Shown here piece after piece: positions 1 through 7,427 of a stretch of 38,345 nucleotides of DNA. Origin of the DNA: Kitasatospora sp. MBT63. GTDB taxonomy: Bacteria > Actinomycetota > Actinomycetes > Streptomycetales > Streptomycetaceae. The notes under the pieces are model-generated. The model saw nothing but the letters and a program-made list of their open reading frames with translations, ran no database searches and was not told the DNA's origin. Positions within the stretch are counted from its first letter, which is position 1; every line of letters begins with the position of its first letter. The stretch is taken from NCBI RefSeq assembly GCF_000710465.2, contig NZ_JAIZ01000676.1:28552-66896 (forward strand), given 5' to 3'. The position numbers and the translations under genes are program-made.

Positions 1-367
1 CGGCAAGGTCGAGGAAGGCGAGCGCCTGGATGAGGCCGCCGCCCGCGAGTTGCACGAAGAGTCGGGCCTGATCGTCGCCCCCGAGGACCTGCGGCTGGTC
101 CACACCATCCAGGTCAAGGCCGGGTGGGACGGCAAGGGCCCGTTCCTCCTCTCGGTCTTCGCCGCGACCTCGTGGCAGGGCGAGCTGACGAACACCGAGC
201 CGGACAAGCATCTCGCCGTCCTGTGGATGGACACCGCCGCGCTGCCCACCCCGATGTTCCCCACCTCGCATGCCGCCCTCACCGCCTACCTCTCCGGCGA
301 CGGGCGGGGGTTCTCCACCTACGGCTGGGACGCCTCGGAGGACCTGCGCGCCCTGGTCGGGGCCTGA
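1..367 (+). CDS. Nudix hydrolase, C-terminal part (5' end outside window)
   Basis: The frame is open from base 2 and ends at the TGA at 365-367. The first visible residues form a complete Nudix box (G-x5-E-x7-RE-x2-EE-x-G-L; GKVEEGE then RELHEESGL), the Mg2+-binding helix that hydrolyses nucleoside diphosphates linked to another moiety. About 98 further residues follow, with the beta-strand pattern expected after the box and a WMD segment often seen near the end of MutT-like domains. The start codon and first strands lie left of the window, so substrate specificity cannot be judged. The TTG at base 50 lies inside the Nudix box and is not the true start. Family assignment is firm; substrate is unknown. 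Confidence 0.9.
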   Translation, partial: GKVEEGERLDEAAARELHEESGLIVAPEDLRLVHTIQVKAGWDGKGPFLLSVFAATSWQGELTNTEPDKHLAVLWMDTAALPTPMFPTSHAALTAYLSGDGRGFSTYGWDASEDLRALVGA

Positions 368-483
368 GATGACCGACCCCAACCGGGCGTGGAGAGCAGG
401 CCTCGGTCTGGTTCGCACCGAACGTGATGTCGGGACCATCCTCGCGGGCGCGGGGTCTGTCCCACGAGGTCCGCGACGCCGCC

Positions 484-582
484 GAGACCCTCGGTCAGGT
501 GTTGGTACAGCTGGGTCCGGGTGCCGCGCTTGAGCAGCGCTGCGAGTGTGTCTGCGGTCTCGCGCCCTACGTCGTTCGGCAC
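484..582 (-). pseudogene. MarR-family regulator N-terminal remnant
   Basis: A GTG at 582 opens a minus-strand frame whose first 33 residues (including LAALLKRGTRTQLYQHLTEGL) read like the first helix of actinobacterial winged-helix MarR regulators. After LTEGL the expected dimerisation and winged-helix sequence (typically TYPVLSGL onwards) is absent in all three minus frames, and the open frame runs on as low-complexity Arg/Pro/Ser residues. The remnant faces away from the SnoaL-like gene at 701, a common MarR position, with two palindromes in between. I infer a regulator truncated by a deletion that brought the Nudix gene close. The family call rests on about 30 residues from memory. Confidence 0.35.
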
Positions 583-593
583 GCTCCCGGATT

Positions 594-612
594 AGCGTGC
601 GCGACGCACGCA
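594..612. promoter_or_regulatory. Palindromic operator candidate, copy 1
   Basis: AGCGTGC-GCGAC-GCACGCA: a GCGTGC/GCACGC inverted repeat with a 5-bp spacer. A nearly identical element lies 38 bp away, centre to centre, at 632-650. The position between a divergent MarR-like remnant and an SnoaL/MFS operon is typical of a MarR-type operator. The binding protein is inferred, not shown. Confidence 0.55.
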
Positions 613-631
613 GTCTGTTGTAGTCTTCAGA

Positions 632-650
632 TGCGTGCCCGACGCACGCA
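632..650. promoter_or_regulatory. Palindromic operator candidate, copy 2
   Basis: TGCGTGC-CCGAC-GCACGCA: perfect 7-bp arms around a 5-bp spacer, matching the element at 594-612 at all but two positions. A TAGTCT hexamer at 621-626, between the two sites, could act as a -10 element for rightward transcription, in which case the palindromes flank the core promoter as repressor sites would. The promoter part is weak. Confidence 0.55.
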
Positions 651-700
651 ACGTTCGGACCCGGGAACTCTTGTTCCCGATCCCTTCTGTGAGGACCGCC

Positions 701-1105
701 ATGACCAGCACTGCTTTCCGCACCGACGTCACCTCCGCCATGACCGACCTGCTCTTCACGCCGGAGCTGGAGCTGTCCGAGGCCGTGGACCGGCACTTCG
801 CCCCGGACTACCGTCAGCGCACCGACGGCAGTTGGGCCGACCGGAGCGAGTTCACGGCTCACATCGCCCACCTGCGCGGCATCGTCGCGGGTGGCACGAT
901 CCGGGTGCTGGAGGAACTCGTGCAGGGCGACCTGTACGCCGACCGGCACATCATCGACGTCGACAAGACCGACGGCTCCTCTGTGCGCGTGGAGGTCTAC
1001 CTCTTCGGCGAGTTCGCCCCCGACGGCCGCTTCCGGCGCATCGAGGAGACCACCCTGATGCTCCAGGGCGCCGACAGCGACCGCAACATCGGCAGCGCCC
1101 GCTGA
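701..1105 (+). CDS. SnoaL/NTF2-like protein
   Basis: 134-residue protein. ATG 701 is chosen because GAGGA at 691-695 is well spaced; an upstream in-frame ATG at 635 would overlap the palindromic operator. The protein has the size and pattern of the nuclear transport factor 2/SnoaL fold: an N-terminal helix pair, VDRHFAPDYRQRTDGSWADR, then hydrophobic strands ending in an IEETTLMLQG strand. This cone-shaped fold serves as a small enzyme or ligand-binding pocket. No catalytic residues can be assigned with confidence. It precedes a DHA2 exporter by 156 bp and the two probably share the operator region at 594-650. A role in modifying or binding the exporter's substrate or inducer is possible but inferred. 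Confidence 0.8.
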   Translation: MTSTAFRTDVTSAMTDLLFTPELELSEAVDRHFAPDYRQRTDGSWADRSEFTAHIAHLRGIVAGGTIRVLEELVQGDLYADRHIIDVDKTDGSSVRVEVYLFGEFAPDGRFRRIEETTLMLQGADSDRNIGSAR

Positions 1106-1261
1106 CAGTACGGGTGTTCATGAGTGGTTCCCGTTCAGGCCGACCGGCCGTCCGAGTCCTGACCGGGATCCGCCGTCCTCGACGGTCACCGCCGAGCGGC
1201 CCGCAGCCACGCCTAGACATCCCTACGGAGCATCGCCCCGTCCTCCCTGGAGCCCACACCC

Positions 1262-2800
1262 ATGCACGGAAAAAGCCCCCGCCCGCACCACAACCTGACC
1301 TTCGCCGTCCTGCTGCTCGGCGTCGGCGCATACTCGCTGCTGCAGTCGCTGGTGGTCCCGGTCCTGCCGACCCTGACGCAGCACCTGCACACCACCCAGT
1401 CCACCGCGACCTGGATGATGACCGGCTACCTGCTCTCCGCCTCCGTGGCCACGCCGATCCTGGGCCGGATCGGCGACAAGGCCGGCAAGGAGCGGATGCT
1501 GCTCGTCACCCTCACGGCGCTGACCGCCGGGTCCGCGATGGCCGGCCTCTCGCACTCCATCGGCCCGATGATCGTCGCGCGGGTCATCCAGGGCGCGGGC
1601 GGTGCCGTGGTTCCGCTGGCATTCGGCATCATCCGCGACGAGTTCCCCGCCGAGAAGGTCCGCGGCGCCGTCGGCGTCACGGCGGCGCTGTCCGCCGTCG
1701 GCGTCGGACTGGGGCTGATCCTGGCCGGGCCGATCGTCGACCACCTGGACTACCACTGGCTCTTCTGGGTACCGACGATCCTCACGGCGCTCGCGGCCAT
1801 CGCGACCTACCTGTTCGTCCCCGAGTCCCCGGTGCGCACCCCGGGACGGATCAGCTGGGGCGCCGCGGTGCTGCTCTCCGTCTGGCTGGTGGCCCTGCTG
1901 CTGGCCGCCGGCGAGGGGACGAAGTGGGGCTGGGGCTCCACCCGGATCTTGGGCCTGTTCGCGGTCGCCGTGGTCTCCGCAGTCTGCTGGGTCATGGTCG
2001 AGCTGCGCTCGGACGCCCCGCTGATCGACATGCGGATGATGCGCGTCCCGGCGGTGTGGACCGCCAACCTGGTCGCCCTGCTCTTCGGCGTCGGGATGTA
2101 CACCACGATGACCTTCCTGCCGCAGCTGGTCCAGACGCCCGAGCGCCTCGCCGGCTACGGCTTCAGCGCGAGTGTCACCCAGTCCGGGATCTACATGCTG
2201 CCGCTGACCGGCGGCATGTTCGTGCTCGGCGTGCTGGCCGGGCCGCTGGCCGCCCGCTTCGGCTCCAAGCGCGTGCTGATCGCCGGCAGCCTGGTCACCG
2301 TCGCACCGTTCGCCGTCCTGGCCACGGCCCACGACCGAGCGTGGCAGATCTACACCGCGTCCGCCCTGCTCGGCGTCGGCCTCGGCCTCGCCTTCTCCGC
2401 GATGTCCGCCATCGTCGTCGAAGCCGTCCAGCCGGCGCAGACCGGAGTGGCCAGCGGCATGAACGCCAACATCCGTACCATCGGCGGCGCGATCGGCAGC
2501 GCGGTGACGGCCAGCATCCTGTCCTCCGGGGTCACGACCGCCCACCCGTTCCCCCACGACACCGGCTACACGGCCACGTTCTGGTTCCTGACCGCCAGCG
2601 CCGTACTCGCCGCCGCCGCTGCCTTCGCCGTCCCGGCTGTCCGGCACGGGCGGAACGACCGCAGCCACGCGGGATCGCCCCGGCGCGGCACGGAACAGAT
2701 CACGGCCGACAGTGCGGGTCTCCCTCACGTCGCGTCGCCATCTGCCGGGGCAGTCGGGGCAGTCGGGGCAGTCGGGGCAGTGTCCAGGGAGGAGCGGTGA
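1262..2800 (+). CDS. DHA2-family MFS drug exporter
   Basis: 512-residue integral membrane protein with the hydrophobic profile of a 14-helix DHA2 (EmrB/QacA-like) proton-coupled exporter. The N-terminal half has the signature loop GRIGDKAGKERML and VARVIQGAGGAVVPL, which resembles motif C of drug antiporters; WGAAVLLSVWLVALLL and further helices continue to about residue 460. The ATG at 1262 has GGAG at 1249-1252. The cytoplasmic tail ends in a GAV-repeat encoded by 9-bp DNA repeats. The stop (2798-2800) overlaps the start of the flavoprotein gene by one base, so the two are translationally coupled. Substrate unknown; pairing with a siderophore-interacting protein makes an iron-chelator substrate one possibility. 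Confidence 0.92.
   Translation: MHGKSPRPHHNLTFAVLLLGVGAYSLLQSLVVPVLPTLTQHLHTTQSTATWMMTGYLLSASVATPILGRIGDKAGKERMLLVTLTALTAGSAMAGLSHSIGPMIVARVIQGAGGAVVPLAFGIIRDEFPAEKVRGAVGVTAALSAVGVGLGLILAGPIVDHLDYHWLFWVPTILTALAAIATYLFVPESPVRTPGRISWGAAVLLSVWLVALLLAAGEGTKWGWGSTRILGLFAVAVVSAVCWVMVELRSDAPLIDMRMMRVPAVWTANLVALLFGVGMYTTMTFLPQLVQTPERLAGYGFSASVTQSGIYMLPLTGGMFVLGVLAGPLAARFGSKRVLIAGSLVTVAPFAVLATAHDRAWQIYTASALLGVGLGLAFSAMSAIVVEAVQPAQTGVASGMNANIRTIGGAIGSAVTASILSSGVTTAHPFPHDTGYTATFWFLTASAVLAAAAAFAVPAVRHGRNDRSHAGSPRRGTEQITADSAGLPHVASPSAGAVGAVGAVGAVSREER
2747..2780 (+). repeat. 9-bp tandem repeat (GGGGCAGTC), 3.9 copies
   Basis: GGGGCAGTC repeats head to tail at 2747, 2756 and 2765, with a fourth partial copy at 2774. 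The unit is in frame and encodes the Gly-Ala-Val run at the C-terminus of the exporter. The period of three codons means copy-number changes would not break the frame. Confidence 0.95.
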
Positions 2801-3657
2801 TGACCGGACGGCAGGGTCGGCAGACACCGGCTTTTGAGGCGGAGGTGATCCGCACGGAGTGGATCGCCCCGCACATGATTCGAGTCGTGATCGGCGGCCA
2901 GGGGGTGGCGGCCTTCAAATCCGGGAGGTACGCCGACCCGTTCATCAAGCTGCTGTTCCCGCGGGAGGGAATCGAGTATCCGCACCCCTTCGATCCGGGG
3001 CGGATACAGGACGAGCTTCCCCCTGAGCAGTGGCCCGTCCCCCGGATCTACACGGTGCGGTCGTGGGATGCCGCGCTGTGCGAGCTGGCCGTGGACTTCG
3101 TGGTGCACGGCGACGAGGGGGTGGCGGGGCCTTGGGCGGCCGCAGTTCGGCCGGGAGAGACCGTGTGGTTCGCCGGACCGGGCGGCAGCTACAGCCCTGA
3201 CCCCACGGCGGACTGGCACCTGCTGGCGGGAGACGCGAGCGCCCTTCCCGCCATGGCCTCGGCGCTGGAACGCATGCCGGCCGGTGCGCTGGTCCACGCC
3301 TTCGTCGAGGTGGCGGGGCCGGAGGACGAACAGGATGTCGCAACCCCCGACGGTGTCGGCGTCACGTGGCTCCACCGGGGTGACCGCCGGGTGGGTGCGG
3401 CGCTGGTCGCGGCCGTGAGCGCGCTGGACTTCCCGGCCGGCGACGTCTGCGCCTTCGTCCACGGCGAGGCCGGCTTCGTCAGGGAACTGCGGCGTCACCT
3501 GCTGCTGGAACGCGGCGTCCCGCGGGAGCGGGTCTCGATCTCCGGCTACTGGCGGCTCGGTCACAACGACGAGACCTGGCGCGTGGTGAAACGTGACTGG
3601 ATCGCCGGGATGGAGGCCGACGAGGAAGAGGAGACCGCAAGCGAATCGGATCGTTGA
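2800..3657 (+). CDS. Siderophore-interacting FAD-binding protein (SIP family)
   Basis: 285-residue flavoprotein of the SIP/ViuB family, which reduces ferric siderophores or related substrates in the cytoplasm using NAD(P)H. Visible hallmarks: an N-terminal FAD barrel with R82-x-Y84-T-x-R87 (FAD phosphate contact), a GPGGSYSP turn, the NAD-binding-like segment WHLLAGDASALPA, and the family C-terminus ISGYWRLGHNDETW. The ATG at 2800 overlaps the exporter stop and GGGAGGAG lies just upstream (2788-2794), so expression should follow the exporter. An acidic tail (EADEEEE) ends the protein. The physiological acceptor is not evident; no siderophore biosynthesis or uptake genes are in view. Confidence 0.9.
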   Translation: MTGRQGRQTPAFEAEVIRTEWIAPHMIRVVIGGQGVAAFKSGRYADPFIKLLFPREGIEYPHPFDPGRIQDELPPEQWPVPRIYTVRSWDAALCELAVDFVVHGDEGVAGPWAAAVRPGETVWFAGPGGSYSPDPTADWHLLAGDASALPAMASALERMPAGALVHAFVEVAGPEDEQDVATPDGVGVTWLHRGDRRVGAALVAAVSALDFPAGDVCAFVHGEAGFVRELRRHLLLERGVPRERVSISGYWRLGHNDETWRVVKRDWIAGMEADEEEETASESDR

Positions 3658-3852
3658 AGGCGCGGACACATCGTCGCGGACGGATCGGGCATCGCTGTCC
3701 AGGCGCTGCGGCGGGCCGGGCGGCGCGGCGTACGGCGGGCCGGCCGGGCGGGGACGGCCGCAGACCCCGAGCCCGCGACGCGCGTCCGCCGCCGACCCCG
3801 AGGCGCGCGTCCGCCGCGCGGTCGCCGCCCACCTCGACATCCCGACATCCCG

Positions 3853-3887
3853 CTGCCCGCCCCGTTCCGGCTCCTCGGGGCGGGCAG
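3853..3887. terminator. Intrinsic terminator hairpin between convergent genes
   Basis: A perfect 12-bp inverted repeat (CTGCCCGCCCCG at 3853-3864 and CGGGGCGGGCAG at 3876-3887) with an 11-nt loop lies 23 bp beyond the stop of the gap gene on the minus strand and downstream of the flavoprotein gene on the plus strand. It probably serves both. No U-tract follows, as is common in Streptomyces. Confidence 0.75.
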
Positions 3888-3910
3888 GCGGCTCCGGTTC
3901 CCGCTGCGGG

Positions 3911-4909
3911 TCAGCCCGCGGCGAGGAGTTCGAGCGTGTCGATCACCCGGTTGGAGAAGCCCCACTCGTTGTCGTACCAGGCGACCACCTTGACGTGGCG
4001 GCCGTCGACGCGGGTGAGCTCCGAGTCGAAGATCGAGGAGGCCGGGTTGCCGGTGATGTCGGAGGACACCAGCGGGTCGTCCGAGTACTCCAGCACGCCG
4101 GCGAGCGGACCCTGCGCGGCGGCGCGGTAGGCGGCCAGCACCTCCTCGCGGGTCACCTCGCGGGCGACGGTGGTGTTGAGCTCGACGATCGACCCCACCG
4201 GCACCGGCACGCGGATCGAGTCGCCGGACAGCTTGCCGTCGAGCGCCGGCAGGACCAGGCCGATCGCCTTGGCCGCGCCCGTGGTGGTCGGGACGATGTT
4301 GACCGCGGCGGCGCGGGCGCGGCGGGGGTCGCGGTGCGGGCCGTCCTGGAGGTTCTGCTCCTGCGTGTAGGCGTGCACCGTGGTCATGAACCCGTGCTCG
4401 ATCCCGGCCAGGTCGTCCAGCACCGCGGCCAGGGGCGCCAGCGCGTTGGTGGTGCAGGAGGCGTTGGAGACGATGGTGTGCAGTGCCGGGTCGTACGCGT
4501 CGGTGTTCACCCCGTACGCGAGCGTGACGTCGGCGCCGTCGGAGGGCGCGCTGACCAGGACCCGCTTGGCGCCCGCGTCGAGGTGGGCGCGCGCGTCCTT
4601 GGCCGAGGTGAAGCGGCCGGTCGCCTCCAGCACGATGTCCACGCCGAGCTCGGCCCAGGGCAGCTGCGCGGGCTCCCGCTCGGCGAGCACGGTGATCCGG
4701 CGGCCGTCGACGACCAGCGCGTCACCGTCGACCGTGACCGGGCGGCCGAGCCGGCCCGAGGTCGTGTCGTACGCGAGCAGCCGCGCGAGGGTGGCGGGCG
4801 CGGTGAGGTCGTTGACGGCGACGACCTCGAGGTCGCTGTCGCGCTCCAGCAGCGCGCGCAGCACGTTGCGTCCGATGCGGCCGAATCCGTTGATGGCGAT
4901 GCGAGTCAT
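3911..4909 (-). CDS. gap: Glyceraldehyde-3-phosphate dehydrogenase, type I
   Basis: 332-residue GAPDH, full length for the family. It converts glyceraldehyde 3-phosphate, phosphate and NAD+ to 1,3-bisphosphoglycerate in glycolysis. The Rossmann motif NGFGRIGR is at residues 7-14, Asp34 in VNDL suggests NAD+ preference, and the catalytic Cys152 lies in ASCTTN. HGFMTTVHAYT and the C-terminal WYDNEWGFSNR are intact. Start ATG 4909 is chosen because the protein then begins directly with the beta-strand MTRIAINGFG and AAAGGA lies about 9 bases upstream; in-frame upstream extension has no such support. A GlxA-type regulator lies 138 bp upstream on the same strand. Whether this is the main or a secondary GAPDH cannot be told from the window. 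Confidence 0.97.
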   Translation of the reverse strand: MTRIAINGFGRIGRNVLRALLERDSDLEVVAVNDLTAPATLARLLAYDTTSGRLGRPVTVDGDALVVDGRRITVLAEREPAQLPWAELGVDIVLEATGRFTSAKDARAHLDAGAKRVLVSAPSDGADVTLAYGVNTDAYDPALHTIVSNASCTTNALAPLAAVLDDLAGIEHGFMTTVHAYTQEQNLQDGPHRDPRRARAAAVNIVPTTTGAAKAIGLVLPALDGKLSGDSIRVPVPVGSIVELNTTVAREVTREEVLAAYRAAAQGPLAGVLEYSDDPLVSSDITGNPASSIFDSELTRVDGRHVKVVAWYDNEWGFSNRVIDTLELLAAG

Positions 4910-5047
4910 GGGTGGCGTCCTTTCGGGTTCGCCACCAGGGTCGCCCGTGGCGAGGGCCGGTGACAGCGGTGTGATCGCCACGGTCCGAAAGGATCTCGCC
5001 ACGCGCCGGCGGGCACCCGTAGGGCGCCCACGGGCGCAGGTGCGCCG

Positions 5048-6004
5048 CTACTCGCCGCGGGCGAAGGTGCGCCGGTACTCGCTCGGGGTGGTGTCGAGGA
5101 TGCGCTGGAAGTGCAGCCGCAGGTTGGTGCCGGTGCCGAGTCCGACGTCGGCGGCGATCTGCTCGACGCTGCGCTCCGAGCGCTCCAGCAGTTCGCGGGC
5201 GAGGTCGATCCGGGCACGCATCACCCACTGCATCGGCGTGTAGCCGGTGTCCTCGACGAAGCGCCGCGAGAAGGTGCGCGGCGACACCGCCGCGTGCCGT
5301 GCCAGCGCCTCCAGGGTGAGCGGCTCGGCGAGCCGGTGCAGCGCCCACTCGCGGGTGGCGGCGAACCGCTCGCCCAGTGGTTCGGGGACGCTGCGCGGCA
5401 CGTACTGGGCCTGTCCGCCGCTGCGGTAGGGGGCGGCGACCAGGCGGCGGGCCGCGTGGTTCGAGGCGGCCACGCCGAGGTCGCCGCGCAGGATGTGCAG
5501 GCACAGGTCGATGCCGGAGGCGGCGCCGGCCGAGGTGAGAACGCTGCCCTCGTCGACGAACAGCACGTTCTCGTCGACCCGGACCAGCGGGCGCTTCGCC
5601 GCGAGCGCCCGCGCGTAGTGCCAGTGCGTGGTGGCGCGGCGGCCGTCGAGCAGGCCGGTGGCGGCGAGCGCGAAGGCGCCCGTCGAGATGGCGGCGAGCC
5701 GGGCGCCGCGGTGGTGGGCGGCGATCAGCGCGTCGAGGACGGCCTGCGGCGGGTCCTCGCGGTCGGGGAACCGGTAGCCGGGCACGAAGACGAGGTCGGC
5801 CCACTCCAGTGCCTCCAGGCCGTGGGCGACGTGGTACGACAGGCCGTCGCCGCCGGCCACCGGCCCGGGGGCCGCGCCGCACACCCGCACCTCGTACGGC
5901 ATGCTCGCGCGGGTCGTGAACACCTGCGCGGGAATGCCGATGTCCAGCGGTTTCGCGCCTTCGAGCACGAGGACGGCGACGCGTCGGAGGGGTGAGGCTG
6001 CCAC
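5048..6004 (-). CDS. GlxA-type AraC-family regulator (DJ-1/PfpI domain + AraC HTH)
   Basis: 318 residues. Residues 8-175 form a DJ-1/PfpI-like domain, and residues about 215-315 a two-HTH AraC domain (ALARHAAVSPRTFSRRFVEDTGYTP, then IAADVGLGTGTNLRLHFQRILDTTPSEYRR). Such proteins are transcription regulators whose amidotransferase-like domain senses a ligand. The usual nucleophile cysteine in the elbow is Ser107 here (AISTGAF), unlike the second homologue in this window at 15795, which keeps Cys. GTG 6004 is the only reasonable start, although no strong ribosome site precedes it. The tRNA-like element at 6076-6171 lies 71 bp upstream on the same strand. The target genes are unknown; the downstream gap gene is the nearest. 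Confidence 0.9.
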   Translation of the reverse strand: MAASPLRRVAVLVLEGAKPLDIGIPAQVFTTRASMPYEVRVCGAAPGPVAGGDGLSYHVAHGLEALEWADLVFVPGYRFPDREDPPQAVLDALIAAHHRGARLAAISTGAFALAATGLLDGRRATTHWHYARALAAKRPLVRVDENVLFVDEGSVLTSAGAASGIDLCLHILRGDLGVAASNHAARRLVAAPYRSGGQAQYVPRSVPEPLGERFAATREWALHRLAEPLTLEALARHAAVSPRTFSRRFVEDTGYTPMQWVMRARIDLARELLERSERSVEQIAADVGLGTGTNLRLHFQRILDTTPSEYRRTFARGE

Positions 6005-6072
6005 GGGGACGAGGGTACGCGGCCCGGCACGGGGACCGGGGCCCGGCGGCGCCCGGCCGCCGGAGGGGCGAG

Positions 6073-6171
<99 letters not shown>

Positions 6172-6278
6172 CAGCTCCCGGCCCCGGAGTCCGCCCCCGG
6201 CGCCGTTCACGAGCACCACTCTGCCCGCGACCACTGACCCTGCCCTGACCCGCACCTGACGGGACGGCACACCGGGCG
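6172..6278 (-). repeat. Conserved upstream flank of the tRNA-like element, copy 1
   Basis: The 107 bases upstream of the tRNA-like RNA are nearly identical to 34300-34417 upstream of copy 2. The match begins at the RNA 3' end (about 6072) and fades past 6278. The main difference is an 11-base indel that removes exactly one 11-bp repeat unit. No canonical -35/-10 pair was recognised in it, so transcription of the element is inferred only from conservation. Confidence 0.85.
6234..6261 (-). promoter_or_regulatory. GGTCAG direct repeats at 11-bp period, copy 1
   Basis: On the plus strand CTGACC occurs at 6234 and 6245 and CTGACG at 6256: three units spaced exactly 11 bp, 63-90 bp upstream of the tRNA-like RNA. 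Same-face spacing of this kind is the layout of PhoP-type PHO boxes and SARP binding sites in streptomycetes. The sequence is only a partial match to either, so the binder is unknown. Confidence 0.5.
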
Positions 6279-6431
6279 ACGGGCGCCTCCGTCCGTGTCG
6301 CGTCCGCCGGACGGACGGTCAGCCTCCCGGGCCCGGCGCAGCGGACGGCGTAGAAACGGATGGCCGTCGCTCCGCGGGCAGCAGGCCGCCGCCGGGCGGA
6401 CGGCTTCCCAGCACGTCCACAGGAGGTCACC

Positions 6432-7367
6432 GTGAAAGCCCTCGTCGCCGCCGGGTACCAGCCGCTCGACCGCATCGCCCTCACCGACCGGCCGAAACCG
6501 GCCGCCGGGCCGGGCCAGGTGGTGGTGCGCGTCGAGGCCGCCGCGCTCAACCCCCTCGATCTCGCGCTGATCACCGGTGCGCTGAAGGACGTCTATCCCG
6601 TCCAGCACCCCCTCGTCATCGGGATGGACGCGGCGGGGACCGTGGACGAGGTCGGGCCGGACGTCACCGGCTACGCACCGGGCGACCGCGTCCTCGCGTT
6701 CACCGGGCAGACCGGGTCGGTGGCCGAGTACACGGTGGCGACGCCCGGGCCCCGGCTCGCCCACCGGCCCGCGGGCCTGGACGCCGAACGGGCGGCGGCC
6801 CTGCCCGAGTCGGGGATGACGGCGGTCTGCCTGCTCCGGGCGGCGGGCCTGGCACCCGGGCAGACGGTGCTGGTGATCGGGGCCACCGGCGGGATCGGCC
6901 TGTACGCCGTCCAGCTCGCGACGGCGCTCGGCGCCCGGGTCATCGCGACGGCGGGCGGTCAGGACGCCGAGTACATCCGGGAGCTCGGTGCGGCCCACAC
7001 GGTCGACTACCGGACGGCCGACGTCGTGGCGGCCGCTCTGGAGCTGGTGCCCGGCGGGGTCGACCTGGTGGTCGACCTGATCAACAACGGCGAGGGGCTG
7101 GTCGGCAGCGCCCGGGCCGCGCGCCCGGGCGGCCGGCTGGTCTCGCCGCTCTTCGGGCCGCAGACCCTGGACCGCGACGTGACGCCCGTCTACATCGGGT
7201 CCTTCGTCCCCGAGCCCGGCGATCTCGACGACCTCGCGGCGCGCGCCGCGGACGGCCGGCTCCGGGTGGAGATCGGTGCGCGGTACCCGTTCGCCGACGC
7301 GGCCCGGGCGGTCGCCGACTTCGCCGGGACCCACATCCGCGGCAAGGTCGTCATCACCGTCCCCTGA
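6432..7367 (+). CDS. Zinc-independent quinone oxidoreductase (MDR superfamily)
   Basis: 311-residue medium-chain dehydrogenase/reductase of the quinone oxidoreductase (QOR) group, which reduces quinones or enones with NADPH. The N-terminal GroES-like domain (KALVAAGYQ, AAALNPLDLALITG, VIGMDAAGTVDEVG) lacks the zinc-binding cysteines. The Rossmann motif GATGGIGLYAVQLA lies near residues 158-171, and the chain ends in HIRGKVVITV as usual. GTG 6432 is chosen because AGGAGGT at 6421-6427 is ideally spaced; the in-frame ATG at 6360 would add an Arg/Ala-rich stretch without family likeness. Monocistronic; a hairpin follows directly. Confidence 0.92.
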   Translation: MKALVAAGYQPLDRIALTDRPKPAAGPGQVVVRVEAAALNPLDLALITGALKDVYPVQHPLVIGMDAAGTVDEVGPDVTGYAPGDRVLAFTGQTGSVAEYTVATPGPRLAHRPAGLDAERAAALPESGMTAVCLLRAAGLAPGQTVLVIGATGGIGLYAVQLATALGARVIATAGGQDAEYIRELGAAHTVDYRTADVVAAALELVPGGVDLVVDLINNGEGLVGSARAARPGGRLVSPLFGPQTLDRDVTPVYIGSFVPEPGDLDDLAARAADGRLRVEIGARYPFADAARAVADFAGTHIRGKVVITVP

Positions 7368-7369
7368 GG

Positions 7370-7407
7370 GCCCGGCCCGGCCGGGACGGCGGATGCGCGG
7401 GCCGGGC
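7370..7407. terminator. Terminator hairpin between convergent genes
   Basis: GCCCGGCC (7370-7377) pairs with GGCCGGGC (7400-7407) over a 22-nt loop. It lies 2 bp after the oxidoreductase stop and 21 bp beyond the stop of the convergent small membrane gene, so it could terminate both. Confidence 0.5.
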
Positions 7408-7427
7408 AGGGCAGGGCGGCGGCCTGT

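Noticed and set aside
424..2799. A very long plus-strand frame running from 424 into the siderophore-interacting protein gene
   Set aside because: Only the part from 2800 has family likeness; the rest is antisense-like Arg/Pro/Gly sequence overlapping the SnoaL and exporter genes in another frame.
3593..4963. Long plus-strand frame antisense to gap
   Set aside because: Composition is Val/Gly/Arg/His-rich antisense of a well-identified GAPDH gene.
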